Below, piece after piece: positions 38,676-48,290 of a stretch of DNA of 64,000 nucleotides. Source of the stretch: Pseudomonas palmensis (lineage in GTDB: Bacteria > Pseudomonadota > Gammaproteobacteria > Pseudomonadales > Pseudomonadaceae). Below the pieces are notes generated by a model that searched no databases, was not told where the DNA came from, and saw only the letters and a list, made by a program, of their open reading frames with translations. Numbering within the stretch: position 1 is the stretch's first letter; each line of letters opens with the position of its first letter. The position numbers were made by a program, and so were the translations under genes. Where the stretch lies: positions 19,852 to 83,851 of the forward strand of contig NZ_JAFKEC010000019.1 in NCBI RefSeq assembly GCF_017848315.1. Reading direction: 5' to 3'.

Positions 38676-39284
38676 TCACCGTTTGCTTTTGATGATGGTG
38701 CCCAGCCCTTGCAGGTAGGCAACCAGAGCGTCCATTTCAGTCTTGCCCTTGACCGCGTCGCGGGCACCGGCGATGTCCTCGTCGGTGTAGGGCGTGCCGA
38801 GGGTACGCAACACTTCCATTTTCCTGGCGGTCAGCTTGCCGTCGAGGGTGTTCTCCACCAGCCACGGGTAGGCCGGCATCTTCGACTCCGGCACCACGTT
38901 GCGCGGGTTGTACAGGTGCGCGCGGTGCCAGTCGTCGGAGTAGCGGCCGCCGACGCGGGCCAGGTCAGGCCCGGTACGCTTGGAACCCCACAGGAACGGG
39001 TGGTCCCACACGCTTTCACCGGCTACCGAGTAGTGGCCGTAGCGCTCGGTTTCGGCGCGGAACGGACGGATCATCTGCGAGTGACACTGCACGCAGCCTT
39101 CACGGATGTAGATGTCGCGGCCTTCCAGCTCCAGCGCGACGCGGGGCTTCATGCCCTCGACCGGCTTGTTGGTGACGTCCTGGAAGAACAGCGGGACGAT
39201 CTGGGTCAGGCCGCCGATGCTCACGGCGATGACCATGAAGAAGGCCAGCAGGCCGATATTCTTCTCGACTACTTCGTGCTTCAT
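38676..39284 (-). CDS. ccoO1: cbb3 oxidase monohaem subunit CcoO, copy 1
   Basis: Membrane-bound c-type cytochrome that passes electrons to CcoN. The 202-residue protein has one N-terminal helix ([23 protein letters not shown]), the haem motif [12 protein letters not shown] and the conserved [15 protein letters not shown]. Its ATG shares a base with the ccoN1 stop (TGATG). Long stretches are nearly identical at the DNA level to ccoO2. Confidence 0.97.
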   Translation of the reverse strand: MKHEVVEKNIGLLAFFMVIAVSIGGLTQIVPLFFQDVTNKPVEGMKPRVALELEGRDIYIREGCVQCHSQMIRPFRAETERYGHYSVAGESVWDHPFLWGSKRTGPDLARVGGRYSDDWHRAHLYNPRNVVPESKMPAYPWLVENTLDGKLTARKMEVLRTLGTPYTDEDIAGARDAVKGKTEMDALVAYLQGLGTIIKSKR

Positions 39285-40726
39285 CAGTGAGCTCCAACGA
39301 CAGCGATCTGAGCGGCGGCTTCAGCTTCGGCCGGCTGCGAGGCGCGGACGGTGCGCCAAACGTTGTAGGCCATCAGCAGCATGCCGGAGGCGAAGAACGC
39401 ACCGCCCAGTGCACGCACGATAAAGCCCGGGTGGCTGGCCTGCAGCGCTTCGACGAAGGAGTAGGTGAGGGTGCCGTCGTCGTTGATGGCGCGCCACATC
39501 AGGCCCTGGGTGATGCCGTTGACCCACATCGAGGCGATGTACAGCACGGTGCCGATGGTCGCCAGCCAGAAGTGCGCGTTGATCAGGCCCACGCTGTGCA
39601 TCTGCACGCGGCCATAGATTTTCGGAATCATGTGGTACAGCGCGCCGATCGAGATCATCGCTACCCAGCCCAGGGCGCCGGCGTGTACGTGGCCGATGGT
39701 CCAGTCGGTGTAGTGCGACAGCGAGTTGACGGTCTTGATCGCCATCATCGGGCCTTCGAAGGTCGACATGCCGTAGAACGCCAGCGATACCACCAGAAAG
39801 CGCAGGATCGGGTCGGTGCGCAGCTTATGCCAGGCGCCCGACAGGGTCATCATGCCGTTGATCATGCCGCCCCAGCTCGGGGCCAGCAGGATGATCGACA
39901 TCGCCATGCCCAGCGACTGCGCCCAGTCGGGCAGCGCGGTGTAGTGCAGGTGGTGCGGGCCTGCCCAGATGTACAGGGTGATCAGCGCCCAGAAGTGCAC
40001 GATCGACAGGCGATACGAGTAGATCGGGCGTTCGGCCTGCTTGGGTACGAAGTAGTACATCATGCCCAGGAAGCCGGTGGTCAGGAAGAAGCCCACGGCG
40101 TTGTGGCCGTACCACCACTGGATCATCGCGTCGGTCGCGCCCGAGTAGGCCGAGTACGACTTGAACAGGCTGACCGGCAGGGAAGCGTGGTTGACGATGT
40201 GCAGCATCGCGGTCACCACGATGAAGGCACCGTAGAACCAGTTGCCCACATAGATGTGCTTGGTCTTGCGCTTGACGATGGTGCCGAAGAACACCGCACC
40301 GTAGGTAACCCACACGATGGCCAGCAAAATGGCGATAGGCCATTCCAGTTCTGCGTATTCCTTGGTCGTGGTGTAGCCCAGCGGCAGGGTGACCAGCGCG
40401 CCGACGATCACCGCTTGCCAGCCCCAGAAGGTGAAGGCCGCGAGGCTGTCGGAAATCAGTCGCGTCTGGCAGGTTCGCTGCACGACATAGTAGGAAGTGG
40501 CAAACAGTGCGCACCCACCGAAGGCGAAGATCACCAGGTTGGTGTGCAGGGGGCGCAGGCGTCCAAAGCTCGTCCACGGCAGGTCCAGGTTCAGCTGAGG
40601 CCAGACCAGTTGCGAGGCGATGAAGACACCGAGGCCCATGCCAAGGATCCCCCAGACCACCGTCATGATGGCGAACTGGCGGACGACCTTATAGTTATAA
40701 GCAGTCGGACTGATTGCTGTGCTCAT
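39284..40726 (-). CDS. ccoN1: cbb3 oxidase catalytic subunit CcoN, copy 1
   Basis: Haem-copper oxygen-reducing subunit. The 480-residue polytopic protein has the CcoN motifs, including [40 protein letters not shown] and [30 protein letters not shown], which contain the haem and CuB histidines and the active-site tyrosine region. It heads ccoNOQP-1. No ANR box is visible in the 489 bases upstream, unlike the second operon. This suggests a more constitutive oxidase, as for cco-1 of P. aeruginosa. Confidence 0.97.
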   Translation of the reverse strand: MSTAISPTAYNYKVVRQFAIMTVVWGILGMGLGVFIASQLVWPQLNLDLPWTSFGRLRPLHTNLVIFAFGGCALFATSYYVVQRTCQTRLISDSLAAFTFWGWQAVIVGALVTLPLGYTTTKEYAELEWPIAILLAIVWVTYGAVFFGTIVKRKTKHIYVGNWFYGAFIVVTAMLHIVNHASLPVSLFKSYSAYSGATDAMIQWWYGHNAVGFFLTTGFLGMMYYFVPKQAERPIYSYRLSIVHFWALITLYIWAGPHHLHYTALPDWAQSLGMAMSIILLAPSWGGMINGMMTLSGAWHKLRTDPILRFLVVSLAFYGMSTFEGPMMAIKTVNSLSHYTDWTIGHVHAGALGWVAMISIGALYHMIPKIYGRVQMHSVGLINAHFWLATIGTVLYIASMWVNGITQGLMWRAINDDGTLTYSFVEALQASHPGFIVRALGGAFFASGMLLMAYNVWRTVRASQPAEAEAAAQIAVVGAH

Positions 40727-41215
40727 TCTAAGGTTCCACGGTTTGGGTGTTTTTGTTGGTTAAAAAATCGGCGCAAGTATGTATAAACCGTGTGGTTATT
40801 GCAACGCGATGGAAATCGCGCCGCACCTTGCGAAGGCCGATTTTACGGCGTTTCCAGCCGATTGGCGGTGGGAAGTGTACACAATCGCAAGGCGATAATG
40901 TGCACCATTATTCCGCTTTCGTTGTGCACGCATTAAGCTGCCTTGGCACTATCGTCCTGCGTGGTCAGGGCAGGCAATTCGCACTTGGGCCGGGATCCAT
41001 CAGCCTTTGGTGGTGGCTCGCGAACAGAAAGTGCGCCAAAAAGGTGCATTCAGGTGCAAGACTTCAAGCCACTGTGGCAACAAGCTTAGTCTCGATCAGG
41101 GGGGGTGCAAGGCGGGTGTGCGGCGGGGTGCGACACTTGGTCGCAAGGGGCGGTGGGAACCGCCGCACCGTTGTCGATGCGGCGGTTTGAGTCAAGGCTC
41201 AGTTACATCATCGTT
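40727..41215. other. Intergenic region between the two cco operons
   Basis: 489 bases with no supported gene. Next to ccoP2 a perfect 10-bp hairpin, AACCGCCGCA/TGCGGCGGTT (41158-41187), probably ends the second operon, although it lacks a T tract. The rest is the ccoN1 promoter region. I found no TTGATnnnnATCAA site there and could not assign a specific promoter. Confidence 0.6.
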
Positions 41216-42151
41216 TCACTTGGCAGTTACGTTCTCTGCCGGTTGCGACAGGCTGTAGACATAGGCCGCCAGCAGGTGGACCTTGTCGTTGCCCTGAATG
41301 TCCTGCTGCGCCGGCATCTGGCCCTGACGGCCGTAACGGATGGTCTGCTGCAGCTGGGCATAGCTCGAACCGTAGATGAATGCCTGCGGGTGGGTCAGGT
41401 CAGGTGCGCCCATCGCCGGGGTGCCTTTGCCTTCCGGTCCGTGGCAGGCCACGCAGTTGGTGGCGAACAGCTGCTTGCCGTTTTCCACGTCGGCCTTGGC
41501 GTCCTTGGGCAGGCTGCGGCCATCGAGGTTGGTCAGCACGAACCCGGCCACATCGGCCACGCCCTGCTCGCCGATCACTTCGGCCCAGGCCGGCATCACG
41601 CCGTGACGACCGCCCATGATCGAAGCCTTGATGGTTTCCGGGTCACCGCCCCAGCGCCAGTCATTGTCGGTGAGGTTGGGGAAGCCGTAGGCACCCTTGG
41701 CGTCCGAGCCGTGGCACACCGAGCAGTTGGAGGCGAACAGGCGACCGCCCATTTTCAGCGCCTGCGGGTCCTTGGCCACTTCTTCCACCGGCATGGCGGC
41801 GAACTTGGCGAAGATCGGCCCGAACTTGGCGTCGGCGCGGTCCATTTCCTTTTGCCACTCGTTGGCGCCGGTCCAGCCGTTCTCGTAGCCGGGCAGGATG
41901 CCTTTCCAGTTGCCCAGGCCCGGGTACAGGATCAGGTAGCCCACCGAGAACACCAGGGTGCCGACGAACAGCCAGAACCACCACTTGGGCAGCGGGTTGT
42001 CGTACTCCTCGATGCCGTCGAAGCTGTGGCCCATGGTCTGGTCGGTGGTGCCCTTGCTCTGGCCCTTGCGGGTGCTGAGCAGCAGCCAGGTCAGGCCGAT
42101 CAGGCTACCGATGGTCAGTACGCAGATGTACGTACTCCAGAAGGTGGTCAT
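41216..42151 (-). CDS. ccoP2: cbb3 oxidase dihaem subunit CcoP, copy 2
   Basis: Paralogue of CcoP1, 311 residues, with the same two-helix start, haem sites CSVCH and CVACH, and nearly identical C-terminal half. It lacks the 15-residue segment after ILPGY, joining directly to [10 protein letters not shown]. Its ATG overlaps the ccoQ2 stop (ATGA). It ends the ANR-controlled operon. Confidence 0.96.
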   Translation of the reverse strand: MTTFWSTYICVLTIGSLIGLTWLLLSTRKGQSKGTTDQTMGHSFDGIEEYDNPLPKWWFWLFVGTLVFSVGYLILYPGLGNWKGILPGYENGWTGANEWQKEMDRADAKFGPIFAKFAAMPVEEVAKDPQALKMGGRLFASNCSVCHGSDAKGAYGFPNLTDNDWRWGGDPETIKASIMGGRHGVMPAWAEVIGEQGVADVAGFVLTNLDGRSLPKDAKADVENGKQLFATNCVACHGPEGKGTPAMGAPDLTHPQAFIYGSSYAQLQQTIRYGRQGQMPAQQDIQGNDKVHLLAAYVYSLSQPAENVTAK

Positions 42152-42345
42152 TGCCCGTTACTCCTCGATTCGGATTCTTTGGCGGCAGGTACAAGGCGAT
42201 CGTCGGCGAACGGCAGCAGGCTCGCTTCGGCGAACTCGCGGTCACGCCGGCCGCTGAACACCCACAGCGCCAGGCCGATGAAGGCGATGGCTACCAGCAG
42301 GGTGCCCAGGCCGCGCAACTGGCCGATATCCAGTGTGAAGTCCAT
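42148..42345 (-). CDS. ccoQ2: cbb3 oxidase small subunit CcoQ, copy 2
   Basis: A 65-residue membrane protein ([19 protein letters not shown]...) with the CcoQ tail [17 protein letters not shown]. It starts 5 bases after the ccoO2 stop, with GAGGTAAGC before the ATG. An upstream extension of the frame overlaps ccoO2 and is not coding. Confidence 0.92.
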   Translation of the reverse strand: MDFTLDIGQLRGLGTLLVAIAFIGLALWVFSGRRDREFAEASLLPFADDRLVPAAKESESRSNGQ

Positions 42346-42350
42346 GGCGC

Positions 42351-42959
42351 TTACCTCTTGTTCTTGATCGCGGTGCCGAGCACCTGCAGGTAGGCGACCA
42401 GCGCGTCCATCTCGGACTTGCCCTTGAGCGAGGCCACGGCGCCGGTGATATCGTCGTCGCTGTAGGGCACGCCCAGGGTGCGCATCACGCGCAGCTTGGT
42501 CTCGGTATGGCTGCTGTCGACCGGGTTGGCCACCAGCCACGGGTAGGCCGGCATCTTCGACTCGGGTACCACGTTGCGCGGGTTGTACAGGTGCGCACGG
42601 TGCCAGTCGTCGGAGTAGCGGCCGCCGACGCGGGCCAGGTCAGGGCCGGTACGCTTGGAGCCCCACAGGAACGGGTGGTCCCACACGCTTTCACCGGCTA
42701 CCGAGTAGTGGCCGTAGCGTTCGGTTTCGGCGCGGAACGGACGGATCATCTGCGAGTGGCACTGTACGCAGCCTTCACGGATGTAGATGTCGCGGCCTTC
42801 CAGCTGCAGCGCGGTGTAGGGCTTCATGCCTTCGACCGGCTTGTTGGTGACGTCCTGGAAGAACAGCGGGACGATCTGGGTCAGGCCGCCGATGCTGACG
42901 GCAAACACCATCAACAGCACCAGCAGGAAGACGTTCTTCTCGATTACTTCGTGTTTCAT
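42351..42959 (-). CDS. ccoO2: cbb3 oxidase monohaem subunit CcoO, copy 2
   Basis: A 202-residue CcoO with one membrane helix ([16 protein letters not shown]), [12 protein letters not shown] and the same central region as CcoO1 almost residue for residue. The ATG at 42959 matches CcoO1 and has AGGAGAACC just upstream. The chain differs from copy 1 mainly in the N-terminal helix and residues about 142-175. Confidence 0.97.
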   Translation of the reverse strand: MKHEVIEKNVFLLVLLMVFAVSIGGLTQIVPLFFQDVTNKPVEGMKPYTALQLEGRDIYIREGCVQCHSQMIRPFRAETERYGHYSVAGESVWDHPFLWGSKRTGPDLARVGGRYSDDWHRAHLYNPRNVVPESKMPAYPWLVANPVDSSHTETKLRVMRTLGVPYSDDDITGAVASLKGKSEMDALVAYLQVLGTAIKNKR

Positions 42960-42969
42960 CAGGTTCTCC

Positions 42970-44394
42970 TCAGGCCAGCTGCGCAGTGGCGTTGGCGGTC
43001 TCGCCCGCTGGGGCACGCACGGTGCGCCAGGTGTTCCAGGCCATCAGGAACATGCCGGTGAGGAAGATCGCACCGCCCACGAACCGCACGATGAAGCCAG
43101 GGTGGCTGGCCACCAGGGTTTCGACGAAGGAGTAGGTCAGGGTGCCGTCGGCGTTGACTGCACGCCACATCAGGCCCTGGGCGATGCCGTTGACCCACAT
43201 CGAGGCGATGTACAGCACGGTGCCGATGGTCGCCAGCCAGAAGTGCGCGTTGATCAGGCCCAGGCTGTACATCTGCTCGCGGCCGAACACTTTCGGGATC
43301 ATGTGGTACAGCGCGCCGATCGAGATCATCGCTACCCAGCCAAGGGCGCCGGCGTGTACGTGGCCGATGGTCCAGTCGGTGTAGTGCGACAGGGCGTTGA
43401 CGGTCTTGATCGCCATCATCGGGCCTTCGAAGGTCGACATGCCGTAGAACGCCAGCGATACCACCAGAAAGCGCAGGATCGGGTCGCTGCGCAGCTTATG
43501 CCAGGCGCCCGAGAGGGTCATCATGCCGTTGATCATGCCGCCCCAGCTGGGCGCCAGCAGGATCAGCGACATCACCATGCCCAGCGACTGCGCCCAGTCG
43601 GGCAGGGCGGTGTAGTGCAGGTGGTGCGGGCCGGCCCAGATGTACAGGGTGATCAGGGCCCAGAAGTGCACGATCGACAGGCGATACGAGTACACCGGGC
43701 GCTCGGCCTGCTTGGGCACGAAGTAGTACATCATGCCCAGGAAGCCTGCGGTCAGGAAGAAGCCTACGGCGTTGTGGCCGTACCACCATTGCACCATCGC
43801 GTCGGTGGCGCCGCCGTACAGCGAGTACGACTTGGTCAGGCTGACCGGGATTTCCAGGTTGTTGACGATATGCAGGATCGCCACGGTGATGATGAACGCA
43901 CCGAAGAACCAGTTGCCCACGTAGATGTGCTTGGTGGTGCGCTTCATCAGGGTGCCGAAGAACACCACGGCGTAGGCCACCCAGACGATGGTGATCAGGA
44001 TGTCGATCGGCCATTCCAGTTCGGCGTATTCCTTGGAGCTGGTATAACCCAGCGGCAGGCTGACGGCCGCGAGCACGATCACCAGTTGCCAGCCCCAGAA
44101 GGTAAAGGCGGCAAGGCGTGGCGAGAACAGCACGGTCTGGCAGGTACGCTGTACCGAGTAGTAGGAGGCGGCGAACAGTGCACAGCCCCCGAAGGCGAAG
44201 ATCACCGCGTTGGTGTGCAAGGGGCGCAGGCGCCCGAAGCTGGTCCACGGGAGGTCGAAGTTGAGTGAAGGCCAGACGAGCTGCGCGGCGAGAAAAACGC
44301 CGAGCCCCATCCCGACGATTCCCCACACCACCGTCATAATGGCGAATTGGCGGACCACCTGGTAGTTGTAGGCGGTACTGCTGGTTGTGTTCAT
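42970..44394 (-). CDS. ccoN2: cbb3 oxidase catalytic subunit CcoN, copy 2
   Basis: A 474-residue haem-copper oxidase subunit with the same histidine-bearing motifs as CcoN1 ([37 protein letters not shown]). The start at 44394 ([17 protein letters not shown]) aligns with CcoN1. A near-perfect ANR box 75 bases upstream, lying inside the divergent hydrolase gene, marks this as the low-oxygen-induced oxidase, in line with cco-2 of P. aeruginosa. Confidence 0.97.
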   Translation of the reverse strand: MNTTSSTAYNYQVVRQFAIMTVVWGIVGMGLGVFLAAQLVWPSLNFDLPWTSFGRLRPLHTNAVIFAFGGCALFAASYYSVQRTCQTVLFSPRLAAFTFWGWQLVIVLAAVSLPLGYTSSKEYAELEWPIDILITIVWVAYAVVFFGTLMKRTTKHIYVGNWFFGAFIITVAILHIVNNLEIPVSLTKSYSLYGGATDAMVQWWYGHNAVGFFLTAGFLGMMYYFVPKQAERPVYSYRLSIVHFWALITLYIWAGPHHLHYTALPDWAQSLGMVMSLILLAPSWGGMINGMMTLSGAWHKLRSDPILRFLVVSLAFYGMSTFEGPMMAIKTVNALSHYTDWTIGHVHAGALGWVAMISIGALYHMIPKVFGREQMYSLGLINAHFWLATIGTVLYIASMWVNGIAQGLMWRAVNADGTLTYSFVETLVASHPGFIVRFVGGAIFLTGMFLMAWNTWRTVRAPAGETANATAQLA

Positions 44395-44443
44395 GTATGG
44401 GTTCCCATCCACGGTTATAGGCAGGCTAAACAGCGAGGCAAGC

Positions 44444-45133
44444 ATGAGTAATGGGCAAGTGGCCGGTATTGACGGGGATCAATGGGCGCAGTGGGTCGAA
44501 CAACGCGGCTGGTTGTACGATGCCCCGCAAAATCAGGCAGATGCGTCGCCCCTGGGGTGCCTGATCCTGGCCCACGGCGCGGGCGCACCCATGGACAGCG
44601 CGTTCATGACCGACATGGCGCAGAGGCTTGCCGCGCAAGGGCTGGCGGTACTGCGCTTCGAGTTTCCCTACATGGCCCAGCGCCGGCTCGATGGTGGCAG
44701 AAGGCCGCCAAACCCCCAGGCCCGCCTGCTCGACTGCTGGCGCGAAGTGGTGGCCCAGGTGCGACCATTGGTCGCTGGGCCGCTGGTGATCGGCGGCAAG
44801 TCCATGGGCGGGCGCATGGCCAGCCTGGTGGCGGACGAACTGGGGGTGGATGCGCTGGTGTGCCTGGGGTACCCGTTCTATGCCGCGGGCAAGCCCGAGA
44901 AGCCGCGGGTGGCGCACCTGGCCGAACTGAAGACGCCAACCCTGATCGTGCAGGGCGAGCGTGATGCGCTGGGCAATCGCGAGACGGTGGAGGGGTATGC
45001 ACTGTCGTCAGCCATCGAGCTGTGCTGGCTGGTGGCAGGGGATCATGACTTGAAGCCGCTGAAGGCCTCGGGGTTCAGCCATGCGCACCACCTGGGGGCG
45101 GCGGCGGACAGCATCGTGGCGTTTTTACGCTGA
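44444..45133 (+). CDS. Alpha/beta-hydrolase family protein (Tex30/KANSL3-like)
   Basis: A 229-residue cytoplasmic protein with an alpha/beta-hydrolase fold. The nucleophile serine is in [11 protein letters not shown], the likely acid is in QGERDALGN and the histidine is in [25 protein letters not shown] is the oxyanion-loop region. The layout fits the Abhydrolase_11 group often annotated as dienelactone hydrolase or alpha/beta family hydrolase; no substrate can be named. The ATG at 44444 has GAGG 6 bases before it. It is divergent from ccoN2, and codons 9-13 contain the ANR box serving that gene. Confidence 0.85.
   Translation: MSNGQVAGIDGDQWAQWVEQRGWLYDAPQNQADASPLGCLILAHGAGAPMDSAFMTDMAQRLAAQGLAVLRFEFPYMAQRRLDGGRRPPNPQARLLDCWREVVAQVRPLVAGPLVIGGKSMGGRMASLVADELGVDALVCLGYPFYAAGKPEKPRVAHLAELKTPTLIVQGERDALGNRETVEGYALSSAIELCWLVAGDHDLKPLKASGFSHAHHLGAAADSIVAFLR
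44469..44482. promoter_or_regulatory. ANR box for ccoN2, inside the hydrolase coding sequence
   Basis: TTGAC-GGGG-ATCAA, nine of ten consensus positions. Its centre lies about 81 bases before the ccoN2 ATG, so a start point about 40 bases downstream of the centre would leave a 40-base leader. It falls within the first codons of the divergent hydrolase gene. Confidence 0.75.
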
Positions 45134-45138
45134 TGGCC

Positions 45139-45207
45139 GCTTCGCCGGCAAGGCCGGCTCCTGCAACGACCGCAGTCCCCTGCAGGAGCCGGCCTTGCCG
45201 GCGAAGC
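45139..45207. repeat. Perfect inverted REP pair between convergent hydrolase gene and ppnP
   Basis: 27-bp arms (45139-45165 and 45181-45207) are exact reverse complements, with core GCCGGCAAGGCCGGC and TCCTGCA ends, separated by 15 bases. It likely serves as the shared 3' boundary of the two genes. Confidence 0.9.
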
Positions 45208-45214
45208 CTTTGAA

Positions 45215-45499
45215 TCAGTCGCGGTATTCGCACAGGTAGGCGGTATCGACCTTCACCTGCAGCTGGAACTTGCTGTCGGCCGGCACATTGAACTGGCTGC
45301 CGGCGGTAAAGGTTTCCCAGTTGTCGCTGCCCGGCAGCTTGACGATCAGGGCGCCGGACACCACGTGCATGATCTCGCGCTTGGCCGTACCGAACTCGTA
45401 CTCGCCCGGGGCCATCACGCCGACAGTGGCCGGGCCTTCGGCGCCGGTGAAGGCGATCGACTTGACCGTGCCATCAAAGTACTCGTTGACCTTAAACAT
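45215..45499 (-). CDS. ppnP: Pyrimidine/purine nucleoside phosphorylase PpnP (YaiE)
   Basis: A 94-residue single-domain cupin that phosphorolyses a range of nucleosides. Family hallmarks are [41 protein letters not shown] and the end YLCEYRD. Its length equals the family norm. AGGAGTCGCCC precedes the ATG. It is a single gene, convergent with the hydrolase across a REP pair. Confidence 0.95.
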   Translation of the reverse strand: MFKVNEYFDGTVKSIAFTGAEGPATVGVMAPGEYEFGTAKREIMHVVSGALIVKLPGSDNWETFTAGSQFNVPADSKFQLQVKVDTAYLCEYRD

Positions 45500-45569
45500 G
45501 GGCGACTCCTGAAAGGGGCAAAAAAGGGCTGGCCAGTATGCCCAAGCCTCCCGGTGGCGTCATCCGCTT

Positions 45570-46121
45570 TCAGGCGCCCTGGGCCGGCAGGCTCAGCGGC
45601 AGCAGGCGTGCGGTATTGCGCGCATCTTCCAGGGCGCGGTGCTGCTGCCCGACAAACTGCAGCCCGGCCAGGGCCAGCGCGCCCTTGAGCCCGGGCGGGC
45701 GTTTCAGGTGGCGGGCCTTGGCGAAGCGCTGCTTGAGGTTGAGGTGGCAGGTGTCGGCCAGCAGGCTGTGTACCTGGTGCACCTGCCATTCCTGCAGCAG
45801 CTGGCGGCGATCGTAGTCGCCCCAGCTGACCCAGCCCTGCAGGTGCGCCTGCTGATGCTGCAGCCAGTGCTCGAACCCGTCCCACACCTTGGCAAAGGAG
45901 GCGGCGGCGTCGATGTCCGCCTGGGCGATATGCGTCAGCTCACGGCAAAAGGGCGTCAGCAGCGGGCGCCGCCGGGGTTTGACGAAGCGCTGGAAGTGGT
46001 CCACCTCGCGGCCTTCGCGGTTGACCAGGCTGGCGCCGATCTCGATGATTTCCATGTCTTCGATCGGCCAGCCACCCTCGTCGGTGGTAGCTTCCAGGTC
46101 GATCACCAACCAGTGGCCCAT
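45570..46121 (-). CDS. DEDDh-type 3'-5' exonuclease
   Basis: A 183-residue RNase T/DnaQ-type exonuclease. The Exo I motif is LVIDLEATTDEG (DxE) and a second motif lies near SWGDYDRRQLLQEW. The Exo III block HRALEDARNTARLL (HxxxD) ends the domain. The substrate is unknown; the separate small-protein form resembles the ERI1/KapD-like group with PLLTPFCRELTHI. The ATG at 46121 is chosen because AAGGAG lies 6 bases upstream and the first motif begins at residue 4. A longer in-frame start is not needed. Confidence 0.9.
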   Translation of the reverse strand: MGHWLVIDLEATTDEGGWPIEDMEIIEIGASLVNREGREVDHFQRFVKPRRRPLLTPFCRELTHIAQADIDAAASFAKVWDGFEHWLQHQQAHLQGWVSWGDYDRRQLLQEWQVHQVHSLLADTCHLNLKQRFAKARHLKRPPGLKGALALAGLQFVGQQHRALEDARNTARLLPLSLPAQGA

Positions 46122-46268
46122 GGCAGGCTCCTTGACAGATACTCGCCTGAGCGTAGCCAATCTGTGGCCTGTGCGGTATCCCGTGGCCATTTGCCTGATG
46201 GTTCTGCCAGTTGTGCAAGCGTAGGAAAACGCCTAGTTTAGGCGCGAACCCGTAAAGAGTGTGTTGCC

Positions 46269-47066
46269 TTGAGTTCAGCGTCACTGCCACAGGTCGTGCT
46301 CTCCCTGTCGATGCTCGCGGTGGCGTGGCTGACCACACCGGCGTGTGCCCAGGAGCAGATCAGGATCGGCGCAGCGCACTTTCCGCCGTACACCGTCAAT
46401 CCCGAACGCGATACCGGCAGCGGCCTGCTGGCGCAGTTGATCCAGGCCTTGAACGCGCTTCAGGACACCTACCATTTCACGCTGGTGCCCACCTCCATAC
46501 CGCGACGCTTTCGCGACTTCAACGAGGGTCGCATCGACATGGCGATCTTCGAAAACCCTGACTGGGGCTGGAAAGGCATCGACTTCGTCAAGGTCGATCT
46601 CGGCCTCGAAGATGCCGAAGTCTTCGTCACGCACAATATCGAAGGCCGCGGCCAGGGTTACTTCGACAGCCTGCAGGGCAAGCGCCTGGCGTTGTACAGC
46701 GGCTATCACTACGCCTTCGCCGGTTTCAATGCCGACGCCAGGTACCTGCAGCAAACATTCGGCGCCACCCTGACCTATTCCCACGACAGCAACCTGATGA
46801 TGGTGCAGCGCGACCGCGCCGACGTGGCCTTGGTGACCCGTTCGTACCTGTACGACTTTCTGGCGCGCCACGAGGATTACCGAGGCCAGTTCCTGGCCTC
46901 CGAGCGTACCGACCAGACCTATCACCATTACGCACTGCTGCGTCCCCAGGCACCGATCAGTGGCGAGGCCTTTGCCCGTCTGTTGCAGCAACTGCACGAG
47001 AACGGTCAGTTGCAGGACATCTTCGGGCCTTACCAGATCGGTGTCAGCGCGGCCCATTCGCCCTAA
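46269..47066 (+). CDS. Periplasmic solute-binding protein of the amino-acid ABC type (SBP_bac_3)
   Basis: A 265-residue exported protein with a signal peptide (VVLSLSMLAVAWLTTPACAQ) followed by EQIRIGAAHFPPYTV, the classical first strand of family 3 binding proteins. A second block, GRIDMAIFENPDWGW, and a QRDRADVALVTRSY segment complete the two-lobe fold. No ABC permease or ATPase genes are nearby, so it is an orphan. The start is uncertain: a TTG at 46269 is used here, while a GTG and an ATG (46311) in the signal region are alternatives. Its TAA stop overlaps the PvdS-type promoter of the next gene. Confidence 0.8.
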   Translation: MSSASLPQVVLSLSMLAVAWLTTPACAQEQIRIGAAHFPPYTVNPERDTGSGLLAQLIQALNALQDTYHFTLVPTSIPRRFRDFNEGRIDMAIFENPDWGWKGIDFVKVDLGLEDAEVFVTHNIEGRGQGYFDSLQGKRLALYSGYHYAFAGFNADARYLQQTFGATLTYSHDSNLMMVQRDRADVALVTRSYLYDFLARHEDYRGQFLASERTDQTYHHYALLRPQAPISGEAFARLLQQLHENGQLQDIFGPYQIGVSAAHSP

Positions 47067-47087
47067 ATTCGCCCACGGTTTTCACGT
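47064..47087 (+). promoter_or_regulatory. PvdS (iron-starvation) promoter for the GNAT gene
   Basis: TAAAT (47064-47068), exactly 16 bases, then CGT (47085-47087). This is the established PvdS promoter pattern. The -35 element begins at the stop codon of the preceding gene, and the ATG lies 45 bases downstream. Confidence 0.8.
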
Positions 47088-47131
47088 CAACAGCAGTGAG
47101 ATTGTCTCTTCCACTTCGTGAGCCCAAGACC

Positions 47132-48145
47132 ATGCCTTCCGATACCGCAACCTGCGCGTTGTCCCTGCCGCGCTGGCGCAGCCTCAGCGCCGATGAAACC
47201 GACTGCCACCTGAGCCTGGTGCTCGAAGACACGCCATTGGTGCGCCTGCGTCTGGAGCGCGGTGACGACCTCAACGTGCACCTGCAATACACCTGCCCCG
47301 AGCGCCCACAGCAGGCGTTGTGGGCCGCGTGCTATTGGCTGTTTTCCCGCGATCCGGGGTGTCAGCGCCTGTGCTGGCATCTGGCGCAGGTGCCCGAGGC
47401 GGCACTGGCCAGCGGCCTGCTGGTGGCCGACGAACAGGCGGGGCGCTACCGCTGCGAACGCACGCTGTTCTGGCAGTTGCCGCAACCGTGGCTGGGCGAA
47501 TCGCTGTCGGGCGTGTACCCGCAGCAGATGCAGATCAGTGCCGGCAAGCGTCATCCGCGCCGTGCGCCCAAGCCGCGGGGGGAAGTGTATAGGCGCTTCG
47601 ATGCGCGGCTGGGGGCCTGGATCTCGTTGCGGACCCTGGAAATCGACCACGACCTGGAGCGCTTCAACCGTTGGCAGAACAACCCGCGGGTGCTGAGCTT
47701 CTGGCAGGAGGGCGGCAGCCTCGAACAGCACCGCGACTACCTGAGCAAGCTTGAGGCCGACCCGCACACACTGACCCTGATCGGCTGCTTCGACGACCAG
47801 CCGTTTGCCTACTTCGAAGCCTACTGGGCCAAGGAGGACCGGATTGCACCGTTCTATGCGGCCGACGACTACGACCGTGGCATTCACATGCTGGTAGGGG
47901 AGCAGGCGCACCGCGGGCCGCACAAGGTGGCCAGCTGGCTGTCGGCGCTGGTGCACTACCTGTTCCTGGACGACCCGCGCACCCAGCGCGTGGTGGCCGA
48001 GCCTCGGGCCGACAATGCCAAGATGATCGGGTACATGCATGACCAGTGCTTTCACTGCGAGAAGGAATTCGACTTCCCGCACAAGCGTGCGGCGCTGATG
48101 ATCCTGGGACGCGAGCGCTTCTTCGAGCGCTGCAGGCTGGTATAG
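47132..48145 (+). CDS. Siderophore-type GNAT N-acyltransferase (AlcB/IucB/RhbD-like)
   Basis: A 337-residue protein whose C-terminal half (from about residue 145) is the siderophore acetyltransferase domain: DLERFNRWQNNPRVLSFWQEGG, then GCFDDQPFAYFEAYWAKEDRIAPFY, then HMLVGEQAHRGPHKVASWL and a final RVVAEPRADNAKMIGYMHDQ. This domain acylates hydroxylamine groups of siderophore precursors. Here it probably serves pyoverdine, for example modification of hydroxyornithine. The N-terminal 140 residues are less conserved. A textbook PvdS promoter precedes it and pvdS and pvdL follow. The start at ATG 47132 fits the domain; a GTG at 47096 is possible. It resembles PvdYII-type acetylases, but the symbol is not assigned. 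Confidence 0.87.
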   Translation: MPSDTATCALSLPRWRSLSADETDCHLSLVLEDTPLVRLRLERGDDLNVHLQYTCPERPQQALWAACYWLFSRDPGCQRLCWHLAQVPEAALASGLLVADEQAGRYRCERTLFWQLPQPWLGESLSGVYPQQMQISAGKRHPRRAPKPRGEVYRRFDARLGAWISLRTLEIDHDLERFNRWQNNPRVLSFWQEGGSLEQHRDYLSKLEADPHTLTLIGCFDDQPFAYFEAYWAKEDRIAPFYAADDYDRGIHMLVGEQAHRGPHKVASWLSALVHYLFLDDPRTQRVVAEPRADNAKMIGYMHDQCFHCEKEFDFPHKRAALMILGRERFFERCRLV

Positions 48146-48158
48146 GCCGGCAACCGAT

Positions 48159-48265
48159 CCTGTAGGCGCCGGCGTTGCCGGCGAACCAGCACAAGGCGCT
48201 CGTGCTGCCGGACACCCGGCATCTGGCCTGGAGGGAGGATCGCCGGCAACGCCGGCTCCTACAGG
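48159..48265. repeat. Inverted REP pair between convergent GNAT gene and pvdS
   Basis: Arms of 26 bp (48159-48184 and 48240-48265) are reverse complements with one mismatch, core GCCGGCGTTGCCGGC, separated by 55 bases that contain a second small inverted stretch. It is a probable shared 3' boundary. Confidence 0.85.
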
Positions 48266-48290
48266 GCAGCAGCGGCGCCGGGTGGCCCCT

